The notes beneath the pieces were generated by a model that was not told the origin of the DNA, did not search any database, and saw nothing but the letters and a program-made list of their open reading frames with translations. Position numbers and translations under genes: made by a program. 64,000 nt of DNA from JANWXD01 sp035575135. GTDB taxonomy: Bacteria; Acidobacteriota; Terriglobia; Bryobacterales; Bryobacteraceae. The DNA is taken from NCBI GenBank assembly GCA_035575135.1, contig DATLYE010000023.1, positions 62,001 to 126,000 on the forward strand, given 5' to 3'. Shown piece by piece: positions 24,535 to 33,748 of the stretch. The first letter of the stretch is position 1. Every line of letters begins with the position of its first letter.

Positions 24535-26321
24535 GGTGGTACCGCCGCTTGTCGCTGTTGTGGAAAATCTGGCTGTCCACTTCCGTGGCATTGACGGCCC
24601 TGTTTGCCCTCACCGGGTGGATCGTCCAGCGTCACGCGCTCGAAACGACGTCGAGCAGCGTGCAGGAAGAAGTCCAGACGAGTTTTCAGGCCTACGTTTC
24701 TCTCTGGCGGGCGCGGGCCGAGATGCTCCGCTCCGTGGCCGCCGTCATCTCGAGCATGCCCAACGTTCGGGCGGCCTTTGGCACGCGCGATCCGCTCACG
24801 ATTCGCGACGCCGCTCAGGAGGTGTGGTCCCGGGTGGCGCACGATCTGGAGGAATCCGCCTTCTTCCTCGTCACGGATCCGGGGGGCAATCTGGTGGCGG
24901 TGCTGGGAGAGCCGCCGCCAGCCCCCTTGCCGCGGAGCTGGGAGCTGGTCCGCGAGTCCCGCGCGCGCTTCCCCGCCCAGGTGGCGGGGTTTGCCGTACT
25001 GGACGGCTCGCTGGTGCAACTCGTGCTTACGCCCGTCTACGTGGACACCCCCCGCGGACCCGCGCTGCTCAGTGTCCTGGTGACAGGCTACGAGGTCAAC
25101 CACGCCGTGGCTCGCAAGCTGCGCCAGGCCACGGGCGGGAGCGAGTTTGTGTTTCTCTCGGGAGGCCGGGTCTTTGCCTCCACGCTCAACCCGGGTGCGG
25201 CCCGGCGGTTGGCCGAAGCCGCGGCCCAGGGCGGCTCCGAACTGCGGGTCAGCGACGGAGAGCGCGAATACGTGCCGCTGCTGCGGGATCTGGTGGACGC
25301 GCACGGCCGTCCCATCGGGCGGCTGGCCATCTTCCGGTCCTTCGAGGCGGCGCGGCAGCGCGTGGCGGCCTTGCGGCGCGACATCATCCTGATGTGGCTC
25401 GTAGCGGTGCTCGGGGGCCTGGGCCTTACCTGGTTGCTCGCCAGACGAATCATCGAGCCGGTCAAACGCCTGGATCAGGCCGCGGCGGAGGTCGCCCGCC
25501 AGAACTACGACTACCGCGTGCGCGTGGATAGCGAAGACGAACTCGGACGCCTGGCGGCCACCTTCAACGCCATGTGCCAGTCGTTGCAGGAAGCCCGCCG
25601 CGAGCTGATCCGCCAGGAACGCATTTCCACCATCGGCCGGCTTGCGGGCTCCATCGTGCACGACCTGCGCAACCCGCTGGCGGCCATCTACGGAGCCGCC
25701 GAGATTCTGGTGGACGCCGAGCTTCCGCCGCCCCAGGTCAAGCGGCTTGCCGCAAGCCTGTACAAAGCTTCGCGGCGGATCCAGGAGCTGTTGCAGGACC
25801 TCGTCAATGTCTCCCGCGGCCGTTCCGCCGAGCGCGAGATGTGCCGCCTCGCCGAAGTGATTGAAGGCGCCGCCGAGGCACTGGCTCCTGCCATGGAGGC
25901 CCAGGGGATCGAACTGCACATCCAGGTTCCGGAGAGTCTGGAGGTGCCTCTGGCGCGCCCACCAATGGAGCGAGTCTTCTTCAACCTGCTCAACAACGCG
26001 GTCGAGGCGATGCCGGAGGGCGGCGGGGTTCGTATCAGCGCCGAAGCCGACAACGGCGCGGTCACCGTTTGTGTGGAAGACACCGGGCCGGGCATTTCGC
26101 CGGAGGTGCGCGACCAGCTGTTTCAGCCCTTCGCGAGCTTTGGGAAGAAAGGCGGCCTGGGCCTCGGCTTGGCGCTGGCGCGACAAACCGTCCTGGACCA
26201 CGGCGGCGAGATGTGGGCCGAGTCGGAACCAGGCCGCGGAGCGCGTTTCTATGTCCGTCTTCCTCTGGAAACCGGTCCCGTTTCCCGCACGACTTCCGAC
26301 TCCGGCGGCGCCGGGAACTAA
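24531..26321 (+). CDS. Membrane sensor histidine kinase (HAMP, HisKA, HATPase)
   Basis: A 596-residue kinase. One membrane helix near residues 10-30 is followed by an extracytoplasmic sensor of about 250 residues (Cache-like by size and pattern), then a second helix (IILMWLVAVLGGLGLTWLLA near 285). HAMP follows (RRIIEPVKRLDQ). The phospho-acceptor His lies in SIVHDLRNPLAAI near 375, the N box is NLLNNAVEAM, and the G boxes are VEDTGPGIS and KKGGLGLGLA. It overlaps the cupredoxin gene by four bases (ATGA), which suggests the sensor works with that periplasmic copper protein. The partner regulators are probably the two encoded upstream. Confidence 0.9.
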   Translation: MRWYRRLSLLWKIWLSTSVALTALFALTGWIVQRHALETTSSSVQEEVQTSFQAYVSLWRARAEMLRSVAAVISSMPNVRAAFGTRDPLTIRDAAQEVWSRVAHDLEESAFFLVTDPGGNLVAVLGEPPPAPLPRSWELVRESRARFPAQVAGFAVLDGSLVQLVLTPVYVDTPRGPALLSVLVTGYEVNHAVARKLRQATGGSEFVFLSGGRVFASTLNPGAARRLAEAAAQGGSELRVSDGEREYVPLLRDLVDAHGRPIGRLAIFRSFEAARQRVAALRRDIILMWLVAVLGGLGLTWLLARRIIEPVKRLDQAAAEVARQNYDYRVRVDSEDELGRLAATFNAMCQSLQEARRELIRQERISTIGRLAGSIVHDLRNPLAAIYGAAEILVDAELPPPQVKRLAASLYKASRRIQELLQDLVNVSRGRSAEREMCRLAEVIEGAAEALAPAMEAQGIELHIQVPESLEVPLARPPMERVFFNLLNNAVEAMPEGGGVRISAEADNGAVTVCVEDTGPGISPEVRDQLFQPFASFGKKGGLGLGLALARQTVLDHGGEMWAESEPGRGARFYVRLPLETGPVSRTTSDSGGAGN

Positions 26322-26348
26322 ACCGCGCTCATGCCGATCCGCACCTCG

Positions 26349-27677
26349 TCACCGGGACGCTAGCATCTCGAGCCGCTTCTGAATTTCCGCTTCCGGGATC
26401 CAGCGGCCCCCCACCATCACGCCGGCCCGGCGCGCGAGGTTGGCCGGATCGGCCAGCGGATTAGCTTCCAGCAGGATCAAGTCCGCACGCTTGCCCTTCT
26501 CCACCGTCCCGCTCTCTGCCAGCGTGCCGAAGTATTCCGCCACGTTGCGGGTGCCCGAGGCCAGCACTTCGTACGGCGTCATGCCCGCGGCCAGCAGGAT
26601 CGGGATTTCGCGGTGCGTCGAGAACCCGGGCACACTGAACACCTGCGGAGAGTCGGTCCCGAATACGATGCGTACGCCACGATCGCGCAACGCCTTGAGT
26701 ACCTTTTTGCGGACTTCAATGACGTGACGGCCAGCTTCGGCGTTCAAGTTGGCAAGCATGGCCGTCTTCTGCTTCACCCAGCCGTCCACCCATTGCCGCG
26801 GGACATACTTCAGCTCCTCCCGCCGGGCCATGGACTCCGCGCTTTCCGTGGAGAAAAACGTTTCCCACAGAGCCATTGTCGGCACCACCCACGCTCCGGC
26901 CTTGCGCGTGGCTTCGGCCAGAGCCGGGATCTTGCGCTCATCTAAATGCAAGCCCAGATCGCGGCGGCGGACTTTGGGGTCGGCCTGGCGCAAGGGGGAA
27001 TCGTCAGCCTCCAGCGCTTCGAGGTAGCCGTCCAAATGGTCAATGCTCTTCTGCCCGGCTTCCAGTGCCCGCAGCAGACCTACATCGTCGGGCACGTGGC
27101 CCGCAAACGAAATGCCGACCAATTTGGCTTCCGCCGCCATGGCCTCGTAGGTTTCCGGACGGAGTCCCTCCTGGACCTTCAGGTGGTCGTAGCCGGCCTG
27201 TTTTTGTTCCCGGACGCGCCGGCGGGCCTCCTCGGGCGTCAGTTTCGGCCCGGCAAACGCCGGGCCGGCCACGTAAAGTCTGGGCCCCAGGAGCTTGCCC
27301 TCGCTCACCTCGCGCCGCAGCTCGAGGTGGCTGGGATGGCCCAGCATGCCTCGCACGGTGGTCACTCCGTTGGCCACGTAGAGAAACAAGACGGCTTCAA
27401 CGATTTCCCGGGGTGTGTCCGGGCCCGGCAGGTGCCCGTGCATTTCCGCAAAACCCGGCATCAGATACTTTCCCCGCCCGTCCACGCGCAGGGCGCCCTC
27501 CGGGGCGCGCACTCGGGCGGCGGGCCCGATTTCCGCGATCCGGCCGTCTCGGACGATCACCGTCTGCCGCCCGAGGACGCGTTCGCGGTCCATGGGAAGA
27601 ACGTTGACGTTTTCGAAGACCACGACCTGAGCGTCTGCCGCCCCCGCAAGCGCGAACACAAGAGCTGCGTATTTCAT
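26349..27677 (-). CDS. Exported metal-dependent amidohydrolase (imidazolonepropionase-like)
   Basis: A 442-residue protein with a signal peptide (MKYAALVFALAGAADAQ) and an amidohydrolase barrel. Metal ligands visible are His80 and His82 (MHGH), a His in SFAGHVPDD, a His in SIDHLDG, and the catalytic Asp in FGTDSPQV. The flanking beta-sandwich has KADLILLEANPL at the C-terminus. Members hydrolyse cyclic amides or dipeptides outside the cytoplasm; the substrate is not predictable. ATG 27677 behind GGGAGGAA is preferred over a GTG at 27680. The gene converges on the histidine kinase gene. Confidence 0.87.
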   Translation of the reverse strand: MKYAALVFALAGAADAQVVVFENVNVLPMDRERVLGRQTVIVRDGRIAEIGPAARVRAPEGALRVDGRGKYLMPGFAEMHGHLPGPDTPREIVEAVLFLYVANGVTTVRGMLGHPSHLELRREVSEGKLLGPRLYVAGPAFAGPKLTPEEARRRVREQKQAGYDHLKVQEGLRPETYEAMAAEAKLVGISFAGHVPDDVGLLRALEAGQKSIDHLDGYLEALEADDSPLRQADPKVRRRDLGLHLDERKIPALAEATRKAGAWVVPTMALWETFFSTESAESMARREELKYVPRQWVDGWVKQKTAMLANLNAEAGRHVIEVRKKVLKALRDRGVRIVFGTDSPQVFSVPGFSTHREIPILLAAGMTPYEVLASGTRNVAEYFGTLAESGTVEKGKRADLILLEANPLADPANLARRAGVMVGGRWIPEAEIQKRLEMLASR

Positions 27678-27693
27678 CACTTCCTCCCGCGCG

Positions 27694-28083
27694 TTACGAT
27701 TTACCTTCCTTCTGGCCCAGTTTCTTGCGGATCTCCGCCGCCCGCTTGCTGTCGGGCGCCAGTTCCAGATATTTCTGAAACGCTTTCTGCGCCCCGGCCG
27801 TGTCTTTCAGCTTCTCGCGCGCCTCACCGAGCCGCAGATAGGCTTCGGCATAGCTCGGGTTCCACCGAATGGCTTCCTCAAAGCGGGCCGCCGCCGCCCG
27901 GTAGTTGCCTTTCTTGAAATAGAAATTGCCGACCTTGAGCTCTTTTTCCGCCTGGAGGGGATTGAACGCATATTCCTTTGGAGCCAGACTTTCGTCTTCT
28001 TCGGGAGGTTCGGGCGGTTTGGGCGGCTCCTGTGCCCAGAGCCAGAAGGCCGCCACCAGCCACGGCACGGCAATCCGGCGCAC
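27694..28083 (-). CDS. Exported TPR-repeat protein
   Basis: A 129-residue protein. The GTG start (28081-28083) gives a signal peptide (MRRIAVPWLVAAFWLWAQ), then a Pro/Glu-rich linker (EPPKPPEPPEED). Two to three tetratricopeptide repeats follow, about 50-120 (GNYRAAAARFEEAIRWNP, AEAYLRLGEAREKLKD, AQKAFQKYLELAPD). TPRs mediate protein contacts. A TATACT -10 hexamer ends six bases before the GTG, so the mRNA may be leaderless. The amidohydrolase gene follows 16 bases after its stop and is probably in the same operon; uvrC is divergent. Confidence 0.78.
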   Translation of the reverse strand: MRRIAVPWLVAAFWLWAQEPPKPPEPPEEDESLAPKEYAFNPLQAEKELKVGNFYFKKGNYRAAAARFEEAIRWNPSYAEAYLRLGEAREKLKDTAGAQKAFQKYLELAPDSKRAAEIRKKLGQKEGKS

Positions 28084-28089
28084 GCTACA

Positions 28090-28095
28090 AGTATA
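28090..28095 (-). promoter_or_regulatory. TATACT -10 element at leaderless spacing
   Basis: On the minus strand TATACT ends exactly six bases before the GTG at 28083, the same spacing as at the isocitrate dehydrogenase gene. The -35 region is weak. Confidence 0.4.
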
Positions 28096-28156
28096 GCCGC
28101 GCGCCCGCCGCCTGCGCCTCGTCGTGGGTGGCACAATGGAAACGGTAGTCCCTCCG

Positions 28157-29968
28157 ATGGATCTCCGCGAAAAGGCCGCGCAGCTACCTGCCGCCCCGGG
28201 TGTGTATCTGTACAAGGACGCTGCCGGAGAGGTGCTGTACGTGGGCAAAGCCAAGAACCTGCGGGCCCGCGTGCGCAGCTATTTCTCCGACGAGCGGCTC
28301 GCCGACGCCAAAACCGGCACGCTGATCGCGGAAGCGCGCGACATCGACTTCATTCTCGTGGACAACGAGAAGGAAGCCATGGCGCTCGAGAACAATCTCA
28401 TCAAGCAGTGGAAACCGCGCTTCAATGTCCTGCTGCGGGACGACAAAACCTATCCCTACATCCGGCTCACCGCCGAACGATACCCGCGCGTGTACGTGAC
28501 CCGGCGGCTCAAGAAAGACGGCTCCACCTACTACGGCCCCTATTTCCCCGGCAACCTGGCGCACCGGCTGGTGAACTTCATCCACCGGCGCTTCCAGGTG
28601 CCCTCGTGCAAGGTGGATTTGACGCGGCCGCACGCGCAGCCGTGCTTGGAATACCACATTCACCGTTGCCTGGGGCCGTGCGTGCCCGGGCTGACCACGG
28701 AGGAAGCCTACGCCCGAGCCGTGCAGAACGTCCGACTGTTTCTGGAAGGGCGCCTCAAGGATCTGGCGGCGCAACTGCGAGCCTCCATCCAAGAAGCCTC
28801 CGAGGCCCTGCGCTACGAGGAAGCGGCGTCGCTCCGCGACCTGCTGGTCACGGTCGAGGAACTGCAGGAACGGCAGAAGATGGCCGCCGCCGGGGGCGAG
28901 GACGCCGACATCTTCGGCTACTATGCCGAGCCGCCCCTGGTTGCGGTCAACGTCTTTCATCTCCGCAACGGTCGGGTGGTGGATCGCCGCGAATTTTTCT
29001 GGGAGGATCAGCACGAGTTCGAGCCTCAGGAGTTCTTCTCGGCTCTGATCAAGCAGTGTTATCTCGACCAGCAGCATATCCCCGCCGCCATTCACGTCCC
29101 GGTCTCTTTCGAGGATGAGGAGCTGCTCGAAGAAGTGCTGACGGAAAAACGCGGGCGGAAAGTGGAGATCCTGACCCCGCAGCGGGGCCCGAAGAAGGCC
29201 TTGCTGGAGCTGGCGGCCACGAATGCGCGCCACAGCTTTGAGCAGCGCTTCCGCGTGCTGAAGCCTTCCGCTCAGGCCATCCGCGAGGCGCTCCAGGAGG
29301 TCCTCGGCTTGGAGGAGCCCCCGCGCCGTATCGAGTGTTTCGACATCTCCCACATCCAGGGCACGGACACGGTGGCCAGCATGGTGGTCTGGGAAGACGG
29401 CCGCATGAAAAAGTCCGACTACCGCAAGTTCATCCTCCGTACCGTGGAAGGAAACGACGATTTCGCCGCCATGCGCGAGGTCGTGACGCGGCGCTACCAG
29501 CGGGTGAAGAACGAGGGCGGCCGGATGCCGGATCTCGTGCTCGTGGACGGCGGGATCGGCCAGTTACACGCGGCCGCCGGCGCCCTGGAAGCCCTCGGCA
29601 TCATCAACCAGCCCGTGGCGGCCATCGCCAAGCGCGAGGAGTGGATTTACGTGTTGGGGCAAGAGGATGAGCCGGTGATCCTGGACCGCTTCTCGCCCGT
29701 GTTGCATCTCATCCAGCAGATCCGTGACGAAGCGCACCGCTTCGCCCTCACATTCCACCGCAGCCGCCGCGAGGCGCGCCGCCTCACCTCGGAACTGGAC
29801 CAGATCCCCGGCGTCGGCCCGAAAACCGTGGAGCGGTTGCTGCGCGACTTCGGGAGCCTCGAACGCGTGCGGGCGGCGCCCGAAGAAGAACTGGCGCGCT
29901 CGGTGGGCCCCGCCATGGCACGCAGACTGCGGAGCCATTTTTCGACCGCAACCCCCGCCGCTCGCTGA
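28157..29968 (+). CDS. uvrC: Excinuclease ABC subunit C
   Basis: A 603-residue UvrC, the dual-incision nuclease of nucleotide excision repair. The N-terminal GIY-YIG domain is seen as PGVYLYKD, then VLYVGKAKNLRARVRSYF. The UvrB-binding UVR region lies near 200-235 (ALRYEEAASLRDLL). The RNase H-like C-half has ECFDISHIQGTD and LVLVDGGIGQLHAA, and two helix-hairpin-helix motifs end the protein (IPGVGPKTVERLL). In-frame starts also exist at 28124 and 28136. ATG 28157 best matches the usual UvrC N-terminus; a CACAAT -10-like hexamer lies at 28132-28137. Confidence 0.95.
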   Translation: MDLREKAAQLPAAPGVYLYKDAAGEVLYVGKAKNLRARVRSYFSDERLADAKTGTLIAEARDIDFILVDNEKEAMALENNLIKQWKPRFNVLLRDDKTYPYIRLTAERYPRVYVTRRLKKDGSTYYGPYFPGNLAHRLVNFIHRRFQVPSCKVDLTRPHAQPCLEYHIHRCLGPCVPGLTTEEAYARAVQNVRLFLEGRLKDLAAQLRASIQEASEALRYEEAASLRDLLVTVEELQERQKMAAAGGEDADIFGYYAEPPLVAVNVFHLRNGRVVDRREFFWEDQHEFEPQEFFSALIKQCYLDQQHIPAAIHVPVSFEDEELLEEVLTEKRGRKVEILTPQRGPKKALLELAATNARHSFEQRFRVLKPSAQAIREALQEVLGLEEPPRRIECFDISHIQGTDTVASMVVWEDGRMKKSDYRKFILRTVEGNDDFAAMREVVTRRYQRVKNEGGRMPDLVLVDGGIGQLHAAAGALEALGIINQPVAAIAKREEWIYVLGQEDEPVILDRFSPVLHLIQQIRDEAHRFALTFHRSRREARRLTSELDQIPGVGPKTVERLLRDFGSLERVRAAPEEELARSVGPAMARRLRSHFSTATPAAR

Positions 29969-29978
29969 ACCGAAAGCG

Positions 29979-31616
29979 CTACCTCCGGGCGGGCTCGATC
30001 AGGAGCCGCACAGTTTCGCCCGACTCCAGCCGCAGCGGCAGGCCCTCTTTCAACTCGCTCCCCAGGCGTATTGCGTCGGTCTTCCGGCTCCAGTCTTTGA
30101 CCAGATAAAGCGTGTTTTCATCCACCGTGTACCATTCCGGCCACTCGTTGAGGCGGACGTAGTTTCGTGCCAGCTGCAACACCCGCCGGTGGCGTGCGAA
30201 GTCGAAAACCAGGCGGCCGGACCACTTCCGGGAGGCGTGCACGGTGAGGTACAGCCGCTCTCCTTCCCGAACGGCTCCCAGCTCCACGCCGGGCGCCCAG
30301 TGCTTCAAATAACATCCCTGGGTCTTCATGAGGGCGTAAAGCAGGAGCGTGCGATTCCAGTTCCCGTCTCCGTACCAGCGTTCGATCGTCCCGTCTTCCC
30401 GCTGCCGGGCAAGCAGCACGTTCGTCTCCGATTCGATCCAGTCCAGAGCCTCAGGCAGCGGCTCGCGCGCCGCCAGATACAGAGCGCCCTCGATCGAGTC
30501 GGCGTAGCCGTCCATGCCGCCGTTTTCCCAGTCGTAATTCCGGTACTTCGGCAGGTTGCGGAGGACGCGCCTTACCGCGGCGCGGTATTTCTCTTCGCCG
30601 CTGGCCTGATAGAAGGCGTAGACTGCGCCGTACACGTAGCCCCAGTTATCGGAGAGGCGCGCATCGCGCGGCTTCAGGTCGGGGTTGCGGATCTCGTTGT
30701 ACAGCATGCCGTCCGGATTGGCGGACTCCAGCACGCGATCGAGCATCGTGCGAATTGCCGGACGCCAGCGCTCGGCTCTCGCGTCACCGAGGTCGGAGAG
30801 TACGGCGTGCACGAGCACCAGTCCCACGATCAGCTCGTTGCCGTGGTCCCGCAGGCGGGTGTAGCCGGTGTCGGACTTTTTCTCGAAGTCCCAGCGGTAT
30901 CCCGGCAACCCGTGGTTGGCCGGCAAGATCTCTTCTACATAGGCGCGGCCGATGGCAACCGCCCATTCGCGGAAGTCCGCCTCCGCCGTCATCGGAATCA
31001 GTCTGGCCAGCACCTGCAGGACGTCGCCGTTGAGTTCGGCGCCGGTGTCGGGGAGCCTCCCGAAGCGGGTCGCCACGGGGGCGCGCCGGGAAAACTCCCG
31101 TATCATGTCCACCATGCGGAAGTACCAGGGGGTGCGTCCCAGCAACTCCGTAACCGCGAGCAGTCCGTCCTTGGCGTACTCACCGGCGCCGAAGAAACTC
31201 GGCGGGCCGAGCCGCCGCGTTCGCAAATCGAAGTCCGCAGGAATCAGCGTACCTGGGGCGCAGGTGTAACGCACTTCATTGCGCAGCATCTCCATCATGC
31301 GCCCATGGTAGAGAGCCGGTTCCGTAAAGTACGCCGTCAGGATGAGATAGGGATAGTTGTCCGCTCCGGAGTTGTGAGGCGTGTAGATGAGCTCGGTGTT
31401 CGGTTTGCCGCGGATCAGACCCGGCAGCCGGTCCGGAAGTAGCAGCGTTTCCCGGTCTGCATGGCGGAGCCAGGCGTGCAGCATTCGCCGCGTGCGCAAC
31501 AGGATCTCGTTGACGCGGATTCCGTTGCGGCGCGCCGCGTCCCAGGTCTCGTCGGCTGAAGTCGCCCGCGGCGGCAGTATTCCCAGGCAAAGCAGGACGG
31601 CCAGAACATGTCTCAT
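29979..31616 (-). CDS. Exported protein, predicted alpha/alpha-barrel glycosidase-like
   Basis: A 545-residue protein with a signal peptide (MRHVLAVLLCLGILPPRATSA). The body shows repeated helix pairs with aromatic-rich loops (HNSGADNYPYLIL, LSDNWGYVYGAVYAFY, YDWENGGMDGYADSIEGALYL, ERWYGDGNWNRTLLLYA), a pattern like alpha/alpha six-barrel glycoside hydrolases and lyases. A beta-rich C-terminal domain follows. I do not recognise a specific family, and no catalytic residues can be assigned. It is divergent from a sialidase-fold gene by 36 bases, which may act on the same glycan (inference). ATG 31616 is preferred over a TTG at 31634. Confidence 0.72.
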   Translation of the reverse strand: MRHVLAVLLCLGILPPRATSADETWDAARRNGIRVNEILLRTRRMLHAWLRHADRETLLLPDRLPGLIRGKPNTELIYTPHNSGADNYPYLILTAYFTEPALYHGRMMEMLRNEVRYTCAPGTLIPADFDLRTRRLGPPSFFGAGEYAKDGLLAVTELLGRTPWYFRMVDMIREFSRRAPVATRFGRLPDTGAELNGDVLQVLARLIPMTAEADFREWAVAIGRAYVEEILPANHGLPGYRWDFEKKSDTGYTRLRDHGNELIVGLVLVHAVLSDLGDARAERWRPAIRTMLDRVLESANPDGMLYNEIRNPDLKPRDARLSDNWGYVYGAVYAFYQASGEEKYRAAVRRVLRNLPKYRNYDWENGGMDGYADSIEGALYLAAREPLPEALDWIESETNVLLARQREDGTIERWYGDGNWNRTLLLYALMKTQGCYLKHWAPGVELGAVREGERLYLTVHASRKWSGRLVFDFARHRRVLQLARNYVRLNEWPEWYTVDENTLYLVKDWSRKTDAIRLGSELKEGLPLRLESGETVRLLIEPARR

Positions 31617-31652
31617 CTGCGTGGCTTCGTACAATGAAAGGTATCAGCCGCC

Positions 31653-32690
31653 ATGCATCATAGTATGAAGGCCGCAGCCTTCGCTCTGGCGCTTGCGGTC
31701 TGGGCGCCTCCAGCGGCTCCGGGCCCCGAGCTGGCCGAAGTTCGTCTGATCTGGGGTCGCGCGCCGCACAACGCCTTCACCGACCTGATTCGATTCAAGG
31801 AGCGATGGTATTGCGCCTTTCGCGAAGGCACCCGGCACGTCTCCGACGACGGCGTGATTCGCGTGCTGAGTTCGGCGGACGGCGAGGTCTGGACCCCCGC
31901 CGTCGTGCTGGCCCGCCCGGGCGCCGACTTGCGCGATCCCAAGCTGAGCGTCACAGCCGACCACCGGCTGATGCTGACCGCCGCCGCGGCGATGAATCAA
32001 CCCTCGCCCGTCCGCCACCAGACGCTGGCCTGGTTCTCGATGGACGGGCGCGACTGGGGAGAACCTGTCGCCATCGGAGAGCCGGATGTGTGGCTGTGGC
32101 GCGTTACCTGGCACCTGGGGAGGGCCTATGGCGTCGGCTACAGCACCACGGGTGGTTCTTTCGTCCGCTTGTACGCCGGCGGTCCCGGGGGCCGCTTTTC
32201 CCCTCTGGTAGAAAATTTGTTTGACGTCGGCCGTCCCACCGAATGTTCCTTGCTGTTCCTGCCCGACCACCGGGCGCTGGCTCTGCTGCGCCGCGACGGC
32301 GAACGTCCCACCGCCCAGCTCGGTGTGGCCCGGCCTCCCTACCGCGGCTGGGACTGGAAGGACCTGGGCGTGCGGATCGGAGGGCCCAACCTGATCCTGC
32401 TTCCCGACGACCGCATCGTCGCCGCAGGGCGCCTCTACGACGGGGGCGAGCGTACGGCGCTCGGCTGGATTGACCCGGACAAGCCGGCCTTCACCGAGTT
32501 CCTCCGCCTGCCTTCCGGCGGCGACACCAGCTACCCCGGTCTGGTCTGGCACGGCGGCCTGCTCTGGGTAAGCTACTACTCGTCTCACGAAGGCAAGGCG
32601 ATGATCTATCTGGCCAAGATCCGGATCCCCCGGCGCGAGCAGACCGACAAGTCCCGTCCGGCTATACCCGTGGCGGGAAAGCCGTTCTAG
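31653..32690 (+). CDS. Exported sialidase-fold (beta-propeller) protein
   Basis: A 345-residue protein with a signal peptide (hydrophobic AAAFALALAVWAPPAA). The rest has sialidase-like beta-propeller repeats: NAFTDLIRFKERWYCAFREG, an Asp-box-like SSADGEVWT, SMDGRDWGEP, then SYPGLVWHGGLLWVSYYSSHEGK. The FREG Arg and the closing Tyr-Tyr region are features of exo-sialidase or related glycosidases, but activity cannot be assigned. A TACAAT hexamer lies at 31630-31635. The divergent neighbour is a secreted alpha/alpha-barrel protein. The stop TAG shares the palindrome CTAG with the stop of the convergent deaminase gene. Confidence 0.78.
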   Translation: MHHSMKAAAFALALAVWAPPAAPGPELAEVRLIWGRAPHNAFTDLIRFKERWYCAFREGTRHVSDDGVIRVLSSADGEVWTPAVVLARPGADLRDPKLSVTADHRLMLTAAAAMNQPSPVRHQTLAWFSMDGRDWGEPVAIGEPDVWLWRVTWHLGRAYGVGYSTTGGSFVRLYAGGPGGRFSPLVENLFDVGRPTECSLLFLPDHRALALLRRDGERPTAQLGVARPPYRGWDWKDLGVRIGGPNLILLPDDRIVAAGRLYDGGERTALGWIDPDKPAFTEFLRLPSGGDTSYPGLVWHGGLLWVSYYSSHEGKAMIYLAKIRIPRREQTDKSRPAIPVAGKPF

Positions 32691-33619
32691 GCTTCCGCGC
32701 CGAACCGGTAGCGGAAGGCGTTGTCCGCCACGCGCCGGAGCTCTTCCCGGCTGAAGCCGAGCCTCTCGGCCAGCTCGTACTCTCTCACCAGCGACGTGTG
32801 AAACATGGCAGGGTCGTCCGTATTCAGGACCACGGGCACGCCGGCCTCGAACAGGCGCCGCACGGGGTGCTCTTCCAGGGATGCCACGACTCCCGTGGCA
32901 AGGTTGCTCGAAATACAGATCTCCAGCGCAATGTCGTGCTCGCGAAGGTAGGCAAGCAGGTCCGGATCTCGTACACTGGCGATGCCGTGACCGATGCGCT
33001 CGGCGCCGATCTGCAAGGCCGCCCAGACCGACTGCGGCCCCGCGGTTTCTCCCGCGTGTGCGGTGAGCCGCAGTCCCCGGCTCCTGGCCCATTCATAGAC
33101 CTCGGCGAACCATTCCGCCGGGCCTTGTTCTTCATCCCCTCCGATTCCAAAAGCGACCACCCCGCAGGAGCGGTACGCCGCTGCCCGCTCCGCCACCGCA
33201 CGCGCGTGTTGGGCGCCGAACTGGCGCACCGCATCGAAGATCCAGCTCACTTGAAGGGGTGCGCGCTCGGTCTCCCGCCGCAGTGCCTCGAAGACCGCAT
33301 CCAGATTCTGCTTTCTCCACAGAATCACCCCTGCCGAAAGCGTGACCTCCGCATAGCGGACGTTGTCCGCCGCCAGCCGCTCGAACAGGCGGCGGGCAAC
33401 CAACGCATAGTGCTCCGGAGTACGCAGATGCTCGACAACCCACTTGAAGCTTTCCAGAAAGCCGGAGAAGCCGTCATAACGGTAGCGGTTTCGGATCTCC
33501 TGTTCGGAAAGTGCGGGGTCGAGTTCTCGCAGCGTGGCGGGTTCGACGGAGCCTTCCAGGTGCAGGTGCAGTTCCGCCTTGGGCCATTCGCGGTACGGCG
33601 AAAGCATCTTTGCCATCAT
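32687..33619 (-). CDS. Adenosine deaminase-family aminohydrolase
   Basis: A 310-residue enzyme with all zinc-site motifs of the family: HLHLEG at 18-23, HAGET near 205, ERIGHGI near 225, and LNTDDPAMF near 282. It deaminates adenosine or a related aminopurine. The short length and the FESFKWVVEHL block also fit adenine deaminases or 6-aminodeoxyfutalosine deaminase of the alternative menaquinone pathway, so the substrate stays open. The start is one of two adjacent ATGs (33619 or 33616). The reading frame is open further upstream, but that part is antisense to glgB and not real. The gene ends tail-to-tail on the sialidase-fold gene. Confidence 0.87.
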   Translation of the reverse strand: MMAKMLSPYREWPKAELHLHLEGSVEPATLRELDPALSEQEIRNRYRYDGFSGFLESFKWVVEHLRTPEHYALVARRLFERLAADNVRYAEVTLSAGVILWRKQNLDAVFEALRRETERAPLQVSWIFDAVRQFGAQHARAVAERAAAYRSCGVVAFGIGGDEEQGPAEWFAEVYEWARSRGLRLTAHAGETAGPQSVWAALQIGAERIGHGIASVRDPDLLAYLREHDIALEICISSNLATGVVASLEEHPVRRLFEAGVPVVLNTDDPAMFHTSLVREYELAERLGFSREELRRVADNAFRYRFGAEA

Positions 33620-33735
33620 ATCGGTCACAAACCCCGGAGCCGAGCGTGGCGGCGGTATCCGTTTTAGAAGGCGTATCCCGGCGCCGGTCGGGCCGGAAGG
33701 CCGGGGCGGGGACCGTCTCCGGCGCAGTCGCTTGC

Positions 33736-33741
33736 CATAAT
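33736..33741 (+). promoter_or_regulatory. CATAAT -10-like element at leaderless spacing before glgB
   Basis: CATAAT ends seven bases before the glgB ATG at 33749, with only AACGGTG between. Transcription would start at or next to the ATG. No -35 consensus is apparent. Confidence 0.4.
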
Positions 33742-33748
33742 AACGGTG

